This document shows, piece after piece, positions 1 through 11,919 of a DNA stretch of 64,000 nucleotides (positions within the stretch are counted from its first letter, which is position 1; each line of letters begins with the position of its first letter). This DNA is from Plantago major (taxonomy: Eukaryota > Streptophyta > Magnoliopsida > Lamiales > Plantaginaceae). The position numbers and the translations under genes are program-made. The notes under the pieces were generated by a model. That model saw nothing but the letters and a program-made list of their open reading frames with translations, searched no databases and was not told the origin of the DNA. The stretch is from NCBI GenBank assembly GCA_026545765.1, contig CM048844.1, forward strand, positions 18,360,237 through 18,424,236, read 5' to 3'.

Positions 1-470
1 TAAGAGTAACATTTTTTATATTTTGGATGTCAATTGGAAGAAATTGTTCTTTGGAAATTTTGCTAGGCCTCGTGCTCCTTTTATATTTTGGATGGCTTGT
101 AGCAAGAGAGGCTAGCTACAAAGGACAGGTTGTGTAGATTTGGGATTATCCAGGATACTTCATGCGTTTTCTGTGGGCAAAAATGGAGACCATACAACAT
201 TTGTTCTGCAGATGTAATGTTGTTAGTCACATTTGGCGACAGGTTTTAAGTTGGATGCATATCACTAGAGTGCCTGAGGCATGGGATGATGAGCTTAACT
301 GGCTGATTCAGACTTGTTCTAAGAAAGGAGGAAAAGCAGCTTGTTTGAAGCTGGTGATTGCTGAGACCATTTATTTTGTTTGGCGCATACGCAATGAGCT
401 TTCTTTTGGTCATACTGTTGATATAGAGCTAGTATACAGCCCAAGTTGCGGTCTTATCTGGGCCGGCTTC
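1..470 (+). pseudogene. LINE reverse-transcriptase zinc-binding (zf-RVT) fragment
   Basis: Translations in more than one frame give the pattern of the zf-RVT domain found at the C-terminus of plant non-LTR retrotransposon polyproteins: a Cys-x2-Cys segment (CVFCG), then H-x3-C (HLFCRC), IWRQV and an FVWRIRNE-type helix. The part before about position 162 is in a different frame from the part after it, so the reading frame is broken. The domain starts at or before the window edge, so the 5' extent is unknown. It is a relic, not a host gene. The same domain occurs on the minus strand at 33695-34363. Confidence 0.65.
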
Positions 471-616
471 TTTCACATGGGCTATATAGACTTTTTTCTG
501 TTAGGAGTTTTGGTATGGTTTAGTTTACTAGCTGGATCCGCTTGTTGGATCGCTTTGTATTCACTATTCACCCGTTTTTGGATAATGAGAAGTCGTTCTT
601 AGCTCCAAAAAAAGAG

Positions 617-852
617 TACTCCCTCCATTTCAGAGAAAGTGTTACAAATTTCCGTTTTCGACATTTCACTAAAAGTGTTACAATTTCCATTTATGGAAAC
701 TAGTTAAATAATAAAATTCCCTACCTTTCACTTTTATTACAATATGCCACTCAGTTAATCTCTAATAATCAGGGAGCCACTTGTACTTTCTACTTTTTTT
801 TAAAATTTGTGTAAATCCAAATTGTAACACTTTCTCTGAAATAGAGGGAGTA
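617..852. mobile_element. Stowaway-like MITE
   Basis: About 236 bp bounded by TA dinucleotides. The left end reads CTCCCTCCATTTCAGAGAAA and the right end is its inverse (TTTCTCTGAAATAGAGGGAG), giving terminal inverted repeats of roughly 30 bp. A TA target duplication and CTCCCTCC ends are hallmarks of Tc1/mariner-derived Stowaway MITEs. The MITE at 20762-21225 has nearly the same left end. Confidence 0.88.
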
Positions 853-1324
853 ACATTTTTTAATTATCGGTTGGGTGTGTACTGTGTAGTAGTTATAAGT
901 AATTTATGAATTTTCGTTTGACGGTTTGAAATTCCGCGGGATAATGAGTTGCAAATTATGAAACAAAATAATGGGCTTACTCGTGGTCCTTTCAGTTCGA
1001 CTTGGTGCACAAACGCTTACTTCATGCGGGCTACCCACGTTCAACTTGGCCCAAGAAGCCTAGGAACAACCAAACAAGATCGAACACACACAGCGAGTTT
1101 CAGTTTAGGAATTCGCGGACTACCCATGTTTGACTTATCTTAATTCATGAACTAGTATATAGTGAGTCTCCATAAATCGATAAATTTTCACGTCTCGCAA
1201 AAGCTTGTATTCATCCACAACAATTCGATAATTAGTACTAGTTCGGAGGTAAGAGCGCACACGTATATCGCAGGATTAGCTTAATCTAGGGAGACCTCAC
1301 TCGAAGATCTGAGAACCAGTAGCA
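853..1324. other. Upstream region of the SEC12-like gene
   Basis: No coding region is supported. It holds the presumed promoter and 5' UTR of the gene starting at 1325. Two short related blocks with GCGGGCTACCCACG and GCGGACTACCCATG lie near 1026 and 1115, suggesting a small degenerate direct repeat. No clear TATA box was identified. Confidence 0.4.
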
Positions 1325-4300
1325 ATGGCGAACGTTGACGATCGCAGCTGCCGGAAGTATGGCGTCCCTCTGTACGGTGTAGCGTGGGTTCCACCGTCTT
1401 CACTGGCGGTGGATGCGAAAGACGACGAAGAGTCCTCCGTGATCCCACACGTTGTCCTTGCCGGAGGTGGTGGCGAAGGCCGTAGCGGTATTCCCAACGC
1501 TCTTCTACTCTCTGCATTCGATTCCGATTCCAATTCTCTATCTGATCAGCCTGTAAGCCTCTTCTAATCAAATAGCCCCCCAGATTAATTGTGCATTTCT
1601 AATTGTTTTAGTTATCATTTATCTGATTTTGACTTGGAATTGTGTATTTGGAGTGTGGGAGGTTATAATTGTGCTGTTTAGGGATCTCAATGGCACTCTG
1701 CCAGCGATCTATAGCTGATAATTTGTTTTTAATTTTTATAGAACTGCAATAGTGATGTTCGGAGTTGGATTGTGATCTGGAAATTTTAGAAACTTTTAGG
1801 TAGATTGTACTGTATTTATTTGTGAAATTTGTTTAAAGGACCAGTAATTTCGAATGTATCATCACAGACAACTAAGTAAGAAGAAGATCATCATAATAGG
1901 CATCAGTACTTTTGTTATTATTCTATTGATAAAGTTGTAATTCGGTGATCAAATTATGAGATATAGTGCAGTATAGTATGAGAGAGGATAAATAAAAAAG
2001 AAATTTATAATAAGGGGAATAGTGCGTTTCCGTATTAGGAAATTTAGTGTTACGAAGAAAAGACCATAAATGATGAAATATGGTGTTACTGACAAAATGG
2101 ATGGAGTTATTATGTTCTGTTTTTGTTGGGGTGGATCCATCGCTTGTGTAATCACGCTAAGCATACCTGCTTGGTGAACGGAGAGGAGGGGAGGATATAG
2201 GACTTATTGACTTCCCCTAATGAGTTAGTTAAAGTTGTTCTAATTCTATTACAGGCAGGATATACTAGTATGTATATCTCTTGATTGACGTAAGTTTGGC
2301 TTTGTGATAGATTTACTAGAAAGGGTTGCTTGTCAAATACTGCATGCTCTTGATCAAATGTTGAATGAAAAGGCATCCTGGGAGTGTATATTTATGTTGT
2401 TGTGCCATTAGTGCAGAAAATCTGTGAAGTATTTTGGTTGTGCCAATTTTGTCATTGGTGTTTAACTTTAGGCATGGTTGTATGTGCATAGGTGGCAAGA
2501 CTTGGAACTGGCAGTGACTTGCCATACAGAATTGCCGTGCATCCGGGAGGGGAAGGAGTTATTTGTTCTTTGCCTTGCAGTTGCAGGTACATATTGCCCT
2601 TTTTATGCTTTAATCACAAGACTTATATGTCTGCTGATTTTTCTATCCCAACAGGGAATTCATACATCAGTTAAAGAAACTTGTGTGCTCATGAGTTATG
2701 ACTCAGCGATCATGAGTCCTGTTAAGATTGAATTTCAAAGTCTTAGAGGTATAAGTGCCATGTGATAGTATGTGTTTGTTACAAATTTTCCCTAAAATCT
2801 GACATTGTGGACATTTCAACCTACATTGTTTTCTGCCATCAAGATCTTCTGTAGGCTTTTTAGTTACATCTTGAACAGGGTTCTCTTGGTATTAAGGTCT
2901 GCAGTTTTCTTTTTGTTGAGTTCATTGTGGTACATCATCTCTTCTGTCAGTTAGAATTCTTATAATGGCACCGGGGCAGCTTTCTGTTGGCTTTATTATA
3001 TATTTCTTCCAATCCATATTATATGTCCGATGCTGATTTGATTAGTGACTGTGAGGTCAGTTCCCGGAGTGGAATTGTTCTGGAAGTTATATATGTAAGC
3101 CGAAGTATCAGTGCTTGGATTACCAAAATCATAATATAAAGCTAGAGGTATTTCGGCAATAATTGCAGTTTATTACATGATATATGATCATTTGGTTTGG
3201 GAGACCTGATTTATCGTGATACAAGCAAATCGACCCAAAATTTTTACGTTTGCATTGTATAGGTAATCACTCCTCTTTTAGCTGCAACTCGATCCCGAAC
3301 ACCTGGGAGTAGTATGACTGTCAAAATAATTGGCAGATATTACTTGTAATTACCTCTATCTGTTGTGTGGTGTAGATGGTTTGAATGGGAAGTAGTGACA
3401 GAAGAAGGCAATCGTACATTGAATCTGAAATCATCTGAAAAAGTACTTGAGCGATTGGAAGATGTTGGACAGCAATTAGCTATGACTTTTAGTAAAGAGG
3501 GAAATTTACTAGCTGTTGGTGGAGAGGTAAACTTTTAGTAATTATAATATGATTGGCATCTAACTCATGTTCCGGTTTATTATAGATGGCTTATTTCAAC
3601 TTGAGCTATGCTGCAGTAAATCAACTATATTACCATTCTATTTCAATACAATACCAGCAAGCGCTAAAGTTGTGTGTGATGGAGTATATATTTATCACCA
3701 AAAAAAAAAAGAAGGGTTTTCGTGTTATATACTGGTAATCTGTATTTTTTGAGTTTTTGTATTATGTTGGCTGTATTACTTGTCTGGGGCCAGCTACATC
3801 TAGATTTGCACAAGGCTTCTCGTGGTGCACGTCTTTTTTTTTTTTGTCTTTGAAATTCTTGGAAGATAATAGTCATGCCATCAGGTTTTATTTTATTTTT
3901 CAGTTTACATGTTTTTTTTTTGTTAAAAGATATATATCCAGTGAACCATATGTTTGTTGCCTTGTCCATTAATTCAAACTTTAATACCACCCTGAGTCCC
4001 TGACATGCAAGTGGAATACTGGATTCTTTTAATTGTCTTTTATCGGGTTAATTACAGGACGGCAAGCTAAGGGGCTTTAAATGGCCAACCATGGAACCTT
4101 TTCTAGATGAGGAGAAGGCTCATTCTTCTGTGAAGGATTTAGATTTTAGGTAACCTAAAAAGATGAAATTGTGCAATTCAGTGTGATATACTTTGTAATC
4201 AAATTGAACATGCAATGGAGCTTTTACTTTGGTTATCTCGCAGCTGGGATGGGAAGCTTCTTGTCTCTCTGGGAAGTGGCCCTGGAAGGGTTTGGAATGT

Positions 4301-7300
4301 TTCAACATCAGCGGCCATTGCAACTCTGCCTAGAGAAAACGTAATATTTTCTTTTACATGTATAAAAATATTGGATGCGTTACCTTTGTGAATGGTCAGT
4401 TGCCGTCTTGTCAACTTTCTCAACATTTAATACTTTTTCAGGTTTTTGTTCCTTTTGAGCAGATTGTCTTTAAAGATCTGATTAATAGTGATTGATTTCT
4501 TTCCTGAATGTGTGCTAGTTTCTACCATGTCATTGGTATTAGATGCTAATGGAGATGTTCGTTTTCCAGCAGAGTTACCATATTATTACATTTGTAGTTG
4601 CCTGTGCCCGAGTTTCTATCCTTCCTAATATTTGTTGACCCGCTGCAGGATGAGATTCTTGGATTTTGCCGATTCTCGCAAACTACCGACTCAGATCAAG
4701 TCCTTTATACCACAGCAACCCGGGGTTAGTTATCTTCCATCAATTCATATTTTCATGCACGGAAATTTCTTGCAAGAGCACTCAAATTCTGGTACATTTT
4801 CACAGATAGAGGTGGTAGTATAATAATGTGGGATGCTACTTCGTGGAATAGAATAAGATCAAAACATGTTGTCAAGGATCCCATCTCTGCCTTCAGTGTG
4901 TCACCTGATGGGAAGCTGCTCGCTATGTAAGCATGTGGGGATATAGTTTCTCCCTTTCTTTTGATATAAAACTTAGGCTGGAAAAAACTTTCCAGACAAA
5001 ATGCATGGCTCCCTTTCTTGTGATTTTGCTGAAATTAGACGTGTGGTTGATGAAGATATTAATTAACTTCACCTTCCTGAACCGGTAATTATGCAGTGGA
5101 ACAATTCAAGGGGATATTGTGATTCTAAGATCCCGCAGTATGCGGGTGCAGAGTACTTTGAAAAAAGCACATATTGGCCTGGTAACAGCATTGGCATTCT
5201 CACCAGATTCAAGGTAAAGAAGTCTTTTGTAGTATGTGTTTATACCAAAGCAGATTTATAATGCACCAAACATAACTGATATAGCCTGATACTTCTACAG
5301 TGCTTTGCTATCTGCTTCCCTAGATGCCAGTTCAAGGGTCACGTTGATCAGAGATAAGAAGGATGGTATGACCTCTTTCCTTCTTTTGTAGCTTAAAATA
5401 ATCTACCTTGCTTAATTATTAGTTCATAGGGAAACTGCACTGAAAGTTGCATGTAACTATCTCACTAGTCGCAATACCAGTTTGACTGTCATGATTCCAA
5501 CAGGACATCAGTAGGTTTGTTTCATCTTTTGTTTCTTTCAGTAAGCTATCAAGTAAATTATTAGATGCAGCAAAGATTTTAATCTATGGTCGGGAGGATC
5601 CAATCTAGAAATTGCAGGGCTCTCACGCATTTTGTATAGAAAATTATTTATTTTGGTTGCATCTGCAGACTTGAGATGTCGTACGTCTTGCAAAAAATAA
5701 CCAACCAAAGGGTTAAAGTATAGGGGTTTTCCTTGGTTGAATGCTTAGTTTGAAACATGAATGTTTCACCTGCGATAAACTACGACACCAGTGATGGAAA
5801 TTTTATTCTTGGTTGTTTCTAGAAAATCCCTTTCTGCACCAGGAAACATTTTGCAGTATTATCATGGTGATGCACACTTGTGAGCAGGGTAAAATAGATA
5901 AATTATACGCTAGGTTGTACCATTTACAGTTTATATACTCAACATTGATACCGTATAAAATTTATACCTTAAATCAACCATCCGTATATACAATATACTC
6001 CGACTAGTTTTGTCATCAGAAAATGACGCGTGTTGTTCAAACGCCGATAATGTTCACACAATAACGAGTAAAATAAATAAATTATACTCCAGGTTGTGCC
6101 TTATATAGTTTATATACTCAACATTTCTACCGTATAAAATTTACACCTTAAATCAACTAATCGTTTAAACATTATACTCCGACCAGTTTTGTCATCTGAA
6201 AAATGGCGACACGTGTCGCCTTGTGGTTAAATCTGGAATATTTTAATTTAAAAAAAATGTAAAATAACTTTTTAAATTGTATAAAATAAAATTAGGATTA
6301 ATTATATACTTCTACTAATTCAAAAAAAAAAAAAAAAAACTTTTTCCGTCCATGGAAGCTTGATAAATTAAAAAAACCAAGATCAGCAAATGTCAGATTA
6401 AATATGTCTCCTCAAAATTAGTACGAAACGAACTAAAGTACGGGCTTTAGACAAAATGTACGAGGGAGCACGCCCGAGGAACTTCTTCTTCCAAATATTG
6501 AGTCCAACCCGGTACACTTTATAAATCCCATAGAATCACATCCTGGAAAAGGGAGACTTTCCACCTCCGAGCAGCTACGGTCCGAGGAGCCAACCTTGTA
6601 CATAAGGACCACTCTCCGGTTGACACGTGGACATCCTACTATGTAAGACAGAGTTCCCAATCAAGGGAAATCTATAGATAAGCTTACTTATCAAGGTGAC
6701 CAGGTAACTTATTTGCATGCTTACCGTTCAATATTTACCTCTGAGGAACCTAGAGCATACCGCTCGGACCCCATCAGTTAAGTCTAAGATTGGTCTGTCC
6801 AGGGCAGGCCAGCTTAAAAGACTAACCCCCGCCCCCCTCTCAGTTTAAGTGTGCAAATCCAAGGAACACTTTCCGATGAGCCAGAACAGAAGACTAATCT
6901 TTCCGATGAGCTACTCTTTTATCGGCTTTCCATAGATTTATTTTTACTTTGGTGAGCAATAAGACATACCCGCATGTTTTTATCCTCATCATGTACGTTT
7001 GATCTGGGTATGTTATAAAAAAAAATTATAACTTCCTAAAATGATAAAATTATAATATTTCAATTTAATAAAAATGAAAAAAAAATACTTATTCAAAATG
7101 GAGTTTCTGGCCCGACTCCCGAGCATTATGTTTAAACAGGGTTTATTTAAGGTGTAAATTTTATATATGGTGGCAATGTTGAGTATATAAACTATATAAG
7201 GTACAACCTGGAGTATAATTTATCTATTTTATCCCGAGACTAATTCTGCAAGTGACACGTGTCTAGCGCGTGAACATTGCCACGCATCTATTTATACGGA

Positions 7301-7727
7301 TGATTGATTTAAGGTATAAATTTTATACGGTATCAATGCTAAATATATAAACTGTAAATGATACAACCTAGAGTATAATTTATCTATTTTGTGACATATT
7401 AAGAATCATTGCTTCTTTTCACGTTTCTTGGAGTGTAATGCTAAAACATTTGCCTTTTCTCACCTGAGCAAACTAAGGATTAGTGATTTGCTTTGTTTAA
7501 TGTGTTTGGATCATTGGGGGTCGTATATTTGTTATAACTAGATGACTTCCATTGCCACAATAAGTCGGGTGCATCAAGTATAAGTCTATAATCAGGTGTC
7601 GATTATCCTTCCTGAACGTGTAATTTCATCTGACGTTGCAGGAACTAGCTTGCAGGTGATTTTTTTCATCATTGTACTGCTGATAGCTGTAGGGGTTTGG
7701 TATGTTTTGCCCAGAGCAAAAATTTAA
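1325..7727 (+). CDS. SEC12-like WD40 ER-membrane protein (STL2P/PHF1 family)
   Basis: Ten exons join in frame: 1325-1552, 2492-2586, 3376-3526, 4058-4149, 4244-4340, 4649-4724, 4806-4926, 5097-5213, 5301-5365 and 7642-7727, all with GT-AG introns, giving 375 aa. The N-terminus has KYGVPLYGVAWVP and then the family motif GGGGEGRSGIPNA (about residues 47-59), followed by GSDLPYR-AVHP. WD40-like blades follow (LLVSLG-RVWNVS, GGSIIMWDATSW, LLAIGTIQGDIVI, GLVTALAFSPDS). A single hydrophobic helix (about residues 352-370) ends in PRAKI, as in tail-anchored ER proteins. Family knowledge: SEC12 activates SAR1 for COPII budding, and PHF1 helps phosphate transporters leave the ER. Which of the two this protein resembles more cannot be settled by eye. 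Length fits the family (roughly 375-400 aa). Intron 9 (5366-7641) is enlarged by a transposon. Confidence 0.9.
5886..7396. mobile_element. Long inverted-repeat transposon in intron 9 (possibly Mutator-like)
   Basis: The left side carries two tandem units, at about 5886-6020 and 6066-6195, each with ATAGATAAATTATAC or a close variant, then AGGTTGT, TTATATACTCAACATT and CCGTATAAAATTTA. The inverse of this unit occurs twice on the right, about 7130-7240 and 7300-7396. The outer left end starts GGGTAAAAT, like the element at 22700. The doubled ends suggest one copy inserted in another or an end duplication. The flanks TTGTGAGCA and TTGTGACA could be a decayed 9-bp target duplication, which is weak evidence. 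The core (about 6440-6840) resembles unassigned LTR-type sequence. Confidence 0.6.
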
Positions 7728-8355
7728 TCACCTGAATGCCAAACGTCTGCTAATAGATGCAATTAGAAGCTCTCCTTGCACTGAACTAAATAGACCTGGA
7801 GAACGACTTTGAGATTTTTACGTCATATAATCTTACTATGTGATGTAATATTCCTTTACAATTGTGGATTCATCACCAGATTTGGTTCTCGTACAGTTTT
7901 ACATACAATATGACATGTTTTCAAAAACTAAACTGGTACTGACCCGTGGCGATAATCACGGTATATTTTGCTGTTTATAATAGATATAATGTGAAATACA
8001 TAATAAATTAATCAAGAAAATAAGATGGTCAAACTTCCGTGTAAACAACGTTGGTCGTGTTTTATGTTAACTGTATAAAATATAAAATAAGACTAGATTA
8101 ATATGCTTTTAAAAATGTAGGATCCAATCCGAACACTTACAGGACTTGACGGGTGATAGCTCTACGCGTATAATTGTATCCCTCAAAATTGAACCAAAAT
8201 AAATACAAAGATGCATACAATTGACATGGTAGGTTACTAACAATCTCGGGGTGGTATGTGGTTCTCCATACAAAAATTATTATTTTACATGCATAATTTC
8301 AGATGTTACGTTGGATTTTCAGCACCCACACCTCCACATTATCCCTAAAATGTAT
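7728..8355. other. 3' flank of the SEC12-like gene
   Basis: AT-rich sequence containing the presumed 3' UTR and intergenic DNA. No ORF or repeat with clear ends was seen. Confidence 0.4.
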
Positions 8356-8560
8356 TTTCTCCGTCCTAGACCAAATGTCCTGTTTTGACTTTTACGGTCA
8401 ATAAACTTCAACTTTGAATACAAATTAATCTCAAACCGTAATGGTATAATGTTCAATTAAATTACATAATTAAAATTTTGGAAGTAAAGTTTCATTATAA
8501 AATTTGCACTTTATCACGTTGTTTAATGTATTATGTACCATTTTTCTTTTGATTTGATTT
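8356..8560. repeat. Degenerate MITE fragment
   Basis: The sequence beginning TCTCCGTCCTAGACCAAATG and continuing through TTTTGACTTTTACGGTCA and AATTAATCTCAAACCG parallels the left half of the MITE at 9657-9913. A clear matching right end was not found, so this is a decayed or truncated relative. Confidence 0.5.
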
Positions 8561-9189
8561 CAATAAATTGTAAAAAATAATTTGAAGTGTAATTTCATTA
8601 ATTCCAACTGCTAAACACTCATAATATAGTAAATATATTTAAAAATAAAAAAAATTGGTGACAAGCAACCCATTGGACGGGATTTTTCAGATGCTGGCTA
8701 ATATTTTCGTCACTGCACTTATGGCATTGCGAGCACGACTGGAACTGCAACGGCGAGACCGACCCATTGACAGTAGTCTAAGTCTAGAGACAGACCTATA
8801 TTGTCAAGAAAATCATCGATGTTATTAATTAAAGCACTTATGTTCTCAACGTTGGTGTTCTTTCATATTACAACAAGACTTATTTCGTTAACAACATAAA
8901 CATTTGATTAATAACATGAATGGTTTTATTAGTAATATAGGTCGTCTCTAGAAAAGTTATAGAGGTGTAAATGAAACGAACATTCATGAAAATTTCACGA
9001 AAAATTTCAGTGAACGCTCAATTCGTGTTCAAGTTTGACATAGCCGAACAGTTTGCGAACATGTTTGTTAATAAACGAACACGAACATATAATTTATTGT
9101 TCGGTAGTTCGTGAATTGTTCGTGAGCAAATTCTATCTATAATATTTTCTAACTTAATCTATTATTTTCATTTTTCACACAAGTTATAA

Positions 9190-9386
9190 TACTCCCGCCG
9201 TCCCAAATTCATTTACCCGTCCGGACACAGATTTTAGTAAAAGTGAATAAAGTAGAAAGTATGGTAATAAAGTAGGAAACATGTTGAATAAAGTATGAGA
9301 GAGAGTTTCCATTAAAGTAATGAGAATTTCAAATTGGTACGTCCCAAAATGGAATGCAGGAAATTGAATTCGGGGCGGATGGAGTA
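9190..9386. mobile_element. Stowaway-like MITE
   Basis: About 197 bp between TA dinucleotides. The left end is CTCCCGCCGTCCCAAATTCA; the right end contains AATTCGGGGCGGATGGAG, its imperfect inverse. It is inserted in the hAT-like relic. Confidence 0.8.
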
Positions 9387-9515
9387 TTTTCTAACCTAAC
9401 ATACACAAAATCTAGTTCGCGAATTCTTCATGAACATGTTGAAACCTTAATGGACTGCACATGAACAAGTGTTGAGATATTCGACGAACATGAACAAGAA
9501 CATGAACTTGACATA

Positions 9516-9977
9516 TACTCCCTCCGTCCCAGTTTCATTTAGCCGTCCCAAATTCAATGACTCACTTCCTTTAATGGAAATCTCTCTCCTACTTTATTCA
9601 CTATCTCTCATACTTTATTCACTATTTCTCCTACTTTATTCAATCTCTTTCCTACTTACTCCGTCTCGGAACAAGTTTCCCACTTTGACTTTTTGCGGTC
9701 AAACTTTTCCAATTTTGACTATGAATTAATCTTAAACCGAAAATGTAAAATGTTCAATTTTTTTATATAATGAAACTTTAGGGGCTAAATTTTCATTATA
9801 TAAAAAAATTGAACATTTTACATTTGTGGTTTAAGATTAATTCGTAGTCAAAGTTGGAAAAGTTTGACCGCAAAAAGTTAAAGTGGGAAACTTGTTCCGG
9901 GACGGAGGAAGTACTTTATTACCATCTCTCCTACTTTATTCATAGGTAAATGAAACCGAGACAGAGGGGAGGACGTA
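9516..9977. mobile_element. Outer Stowaway-like MITE of a nested pair
   Basis: Left end TA-CTCCCTCCGTCCCAGTTTCA; right end AATGAAACCGAGACAGAGGGGAGGACG-TA, the imperfect inverse. CTACTTTATTCA is repeated inside. A second MITE (9657-9913) lies within it. Confidence 0.75.
9657..9913. mobile_element. Inner palindromic MITE
   Basis: About 257 bp that is almost one perfect palindrome. The left half (CTCCGTCTCGGAACAAG, CCCACTTTGACTTTTTGCGG, ATGAATTAATCTTAAACCG, AAATGTTCAATTTTTTTATA) is mirrored in the right half, ending CTTGTTCCGGGACGGAGGAAG-TA. Flanking TA duplications are visible. Such MITEs fold into full-length hairpins. Confidence 0.85.
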
Positions 9978-10127
9978 TTAACGACAAACGTTCGATAAGG
10001 TGTTCAAGATAGACCCTTAATAAGTTATCTCAGAGACCGATACTATTTGTGTACTATAGTCCATCCATACATTTTATATATATATATACTATACTATATG
10101 AAGTCGAAAGAAGAATTAAAATTTTTT

Positions 10128-11005
10128 TCAAAAAAAACTTTAAAAATTAACGTAAAATCGAAATAACTCGTTTACACAAATACAATAACATTAACATGCA
10201 CGATTGAATGCATATTTCAACAATAAAAAACATCGAAAAATTTTCGCAAATTTGTTTTTTTTTTTGTGAAAAGTGGAAAAAGTTGAAAAATATGTAGAGA
10301 AATTGGGGGAAAAAAAAAAAGAAAAAATTAAAAACTGAAACTGCAAAGAAAAAAACATGAAATGGCCGGTTCTCAAAACCGGCCATTTCATGTTTAGGCT
10401 GGTTCTCAAAACCGGCCATTTCATTTTTTTTTTTCAGTTTCAGTTTTTTTTTTCCAACTTTTTTTTTCCAATTAAAATGGCCCGTTTGACCGGCAATATT
10501 TTTTCTAAAATTTAAATTTATTTATTTTGAATTTGCAACTTTAACTTTAATTCGAACTTGAATCGAAATGCTTCCGAATAAAAGGTTACAATTTGAACAC
10601 GAACGAACTTAAAGTTAAAGTTGCAAATTCAAAATAAATAAATTTAAATTTTAAAAAAAATATTGCCGGTCAAACGGGCCATTTTAATTGGAAAAAAAAA
10701 TTAAAAACTGAAACTGAAAAAAAAAAAAAAAAGAAATGGCCAGTTCTCAAAACCGGCCATTTCATTTTTTCTCTTTTTTTTTTTTTTTGCACTTTCAGTT
10801 TTTTATTTTTTCTTTTTTTTCCCCCAATTTCTCTACATATTTTTCAACTTTTTCCACTTTTCACAAAAAAAAAAAAAAAAATTTGCGAAAATTTTCCGAT
10901 GTTTTTTATTGTTGAAATTTGTATTCAATCGTGCATGTTAATGTTATTGTGTTTGTGTAAACGAGTTATTTCGATTTTACGTTAATTTTTAAAGTTTTTT
11001 TTGAA
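10128..11005. mobile_element. Long hairpin (foldback) element
   Basis: Two arms of roughly 400-430 bp in inverted orientation: about 10128-10556 and 10606-11005, with a spacer near 10557-10605. The arms match closely over their length, for example CGAAATAACTCGTTTACACA at 10159 and its inverse near 10963. Embedded in the arms are smaller palindromes with a 13-bp stem, GAAATGGCCGGTT and AACCGGCCATTTC, at about 10359-10390 and 10734-10765, plus a partial copy at 10398. The region just right of the arm (to about 11077) ends in GGTGCTGCGTTTAACAT, related to the end of the element at 35318. No coding capacity. It probably belongs to a foldback/MITE family and would form a very long RNA hairpin if transcribed. 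Confidence 0.85.
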
Positions 11006-11254
11006 TTAAGGACATTTTTGGTAAGTACGCAAATAATTGGTGTTGCGTTTAGCCAAAAAGGTGCTGCGTTTAACATTTGTGATGAAGCCTGAAGCCCACA
11101 TCTGATTCTCCATTAAACAATACAATGATATTCATAATCTTCTTTATCTCGTTCTTTAGGGCCTAAAGTTTTAGTTTCCTGTTATTCATGTTTAGTTTAT
11201 TTTTTATGTAAACTTTCATTCATGTTCTCTCTTTTTTTTTTTTTTCACTACTAG

Positions 11255-11512
11255 ACCGTGCAAGCTTTGATTTGCACTCAAGATTGGATTAGAGCAAGGA
11301 ACCGTAAATCACTATGTGACATGGAAGATAACTTGAAAGATTTAGAAGAGTTGGAAGAAATTGAAGAAGGTAATTAATGGTCTAATATTTATCTTGGTGG
11401 TGTATTTGATTTTGTACTCATTGTTTGTTTGATTTTATTTTCTATCATTACAGAAATGAAAAGTGCTACACTTGACGAGGAGGACAATGTCATTTACATC
11501 GTGGAACCTTGA
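11255..11512 (+). pseudogene. hAT transposase (BED-type) C-terminal remnant, two exons
   Basis: A long T-rich tract ending in CAG/TAG-type acceptor context precedes an open segment (11255-11369) encoding TVQALICTQDWIRARNR and an acidic stretch with DLEELEEIEE. A GT-AG intron (11370-11453) follows, then a last exon (11454-11512) ending YIVEP-stop; the two join in frame. This matches the end of plant hAT transposases and RICESLEEPER-like proteins, where the dimerisation region is followed by 'A/VQALIC-QDW(I/L)R' and an acidic tail. The BED finger and catalytic exons are not present upstream, so the gene is truncated. A hairpin element lies just upstream, possibly inside a former intron. Confidence 0.65.
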
Positions 11513-11919
11513 AGTCTTCAAGAATTTATTTTGATTTTGTTTGAACTTTTAGAAGGATGGTGGTAGTTCATTATTTTGGATATTATTATTGGCATGTAAT
11601 AGACATTTAATTTAAATACTTTGGAGTTTGAAGTTTGGTTTGGATGGTGGACTGTTTGTTACTTTGTTATATTTGATGGCCTTTAATTATGAATTGTGGA
11701 GGTAGGCAGGCTGCCATTTTATTTATATATGGACTATGGTGTATTGATTTGGGTGTTCTTGTTAATCCTTTTAGCTAGGAAGTTGTGGAATGTTCTAGTG
11801 TATTTAGTTGATGATGAGTTTAATCAAAACAGAATAGTGTTAGATTGTTGAATAAATTTGTACTGCTGGAGCTGCTGTTTCTTTGTAGGTTTTTTTTTTT
11901 TTTTTTTTATTTTTTTAAC

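Larger units (their letters stand above)
8960..10010. mobile_element. Non-autonomous hAT-like relic
   Basis: Begins TAGAGGTGTAAATGAAACGA, the style of plant hAT termini (T/CAGGGGTGTAAA), followed by many variants of GTTCGTGAACA on both strands (8980-9130, 9410-9510), typical of subterminal hAT repeats. The body is interrupted by MITEs at 9190 and 9516. The right end is uncertain; CAAACGTTCGATAAGGTGTTC near 9980-10003 may belong to it. The assignment rests on sequence style, not on a transposase. Confidence 0.4.

Noticed and set aside
10147-10424. Two overlapping minus-strand frames of 77-90 codons
   Set aside because: They are inside one arm of the hairpin and encode low-complexity Phe/Lys-rich peptides from A/T runs.
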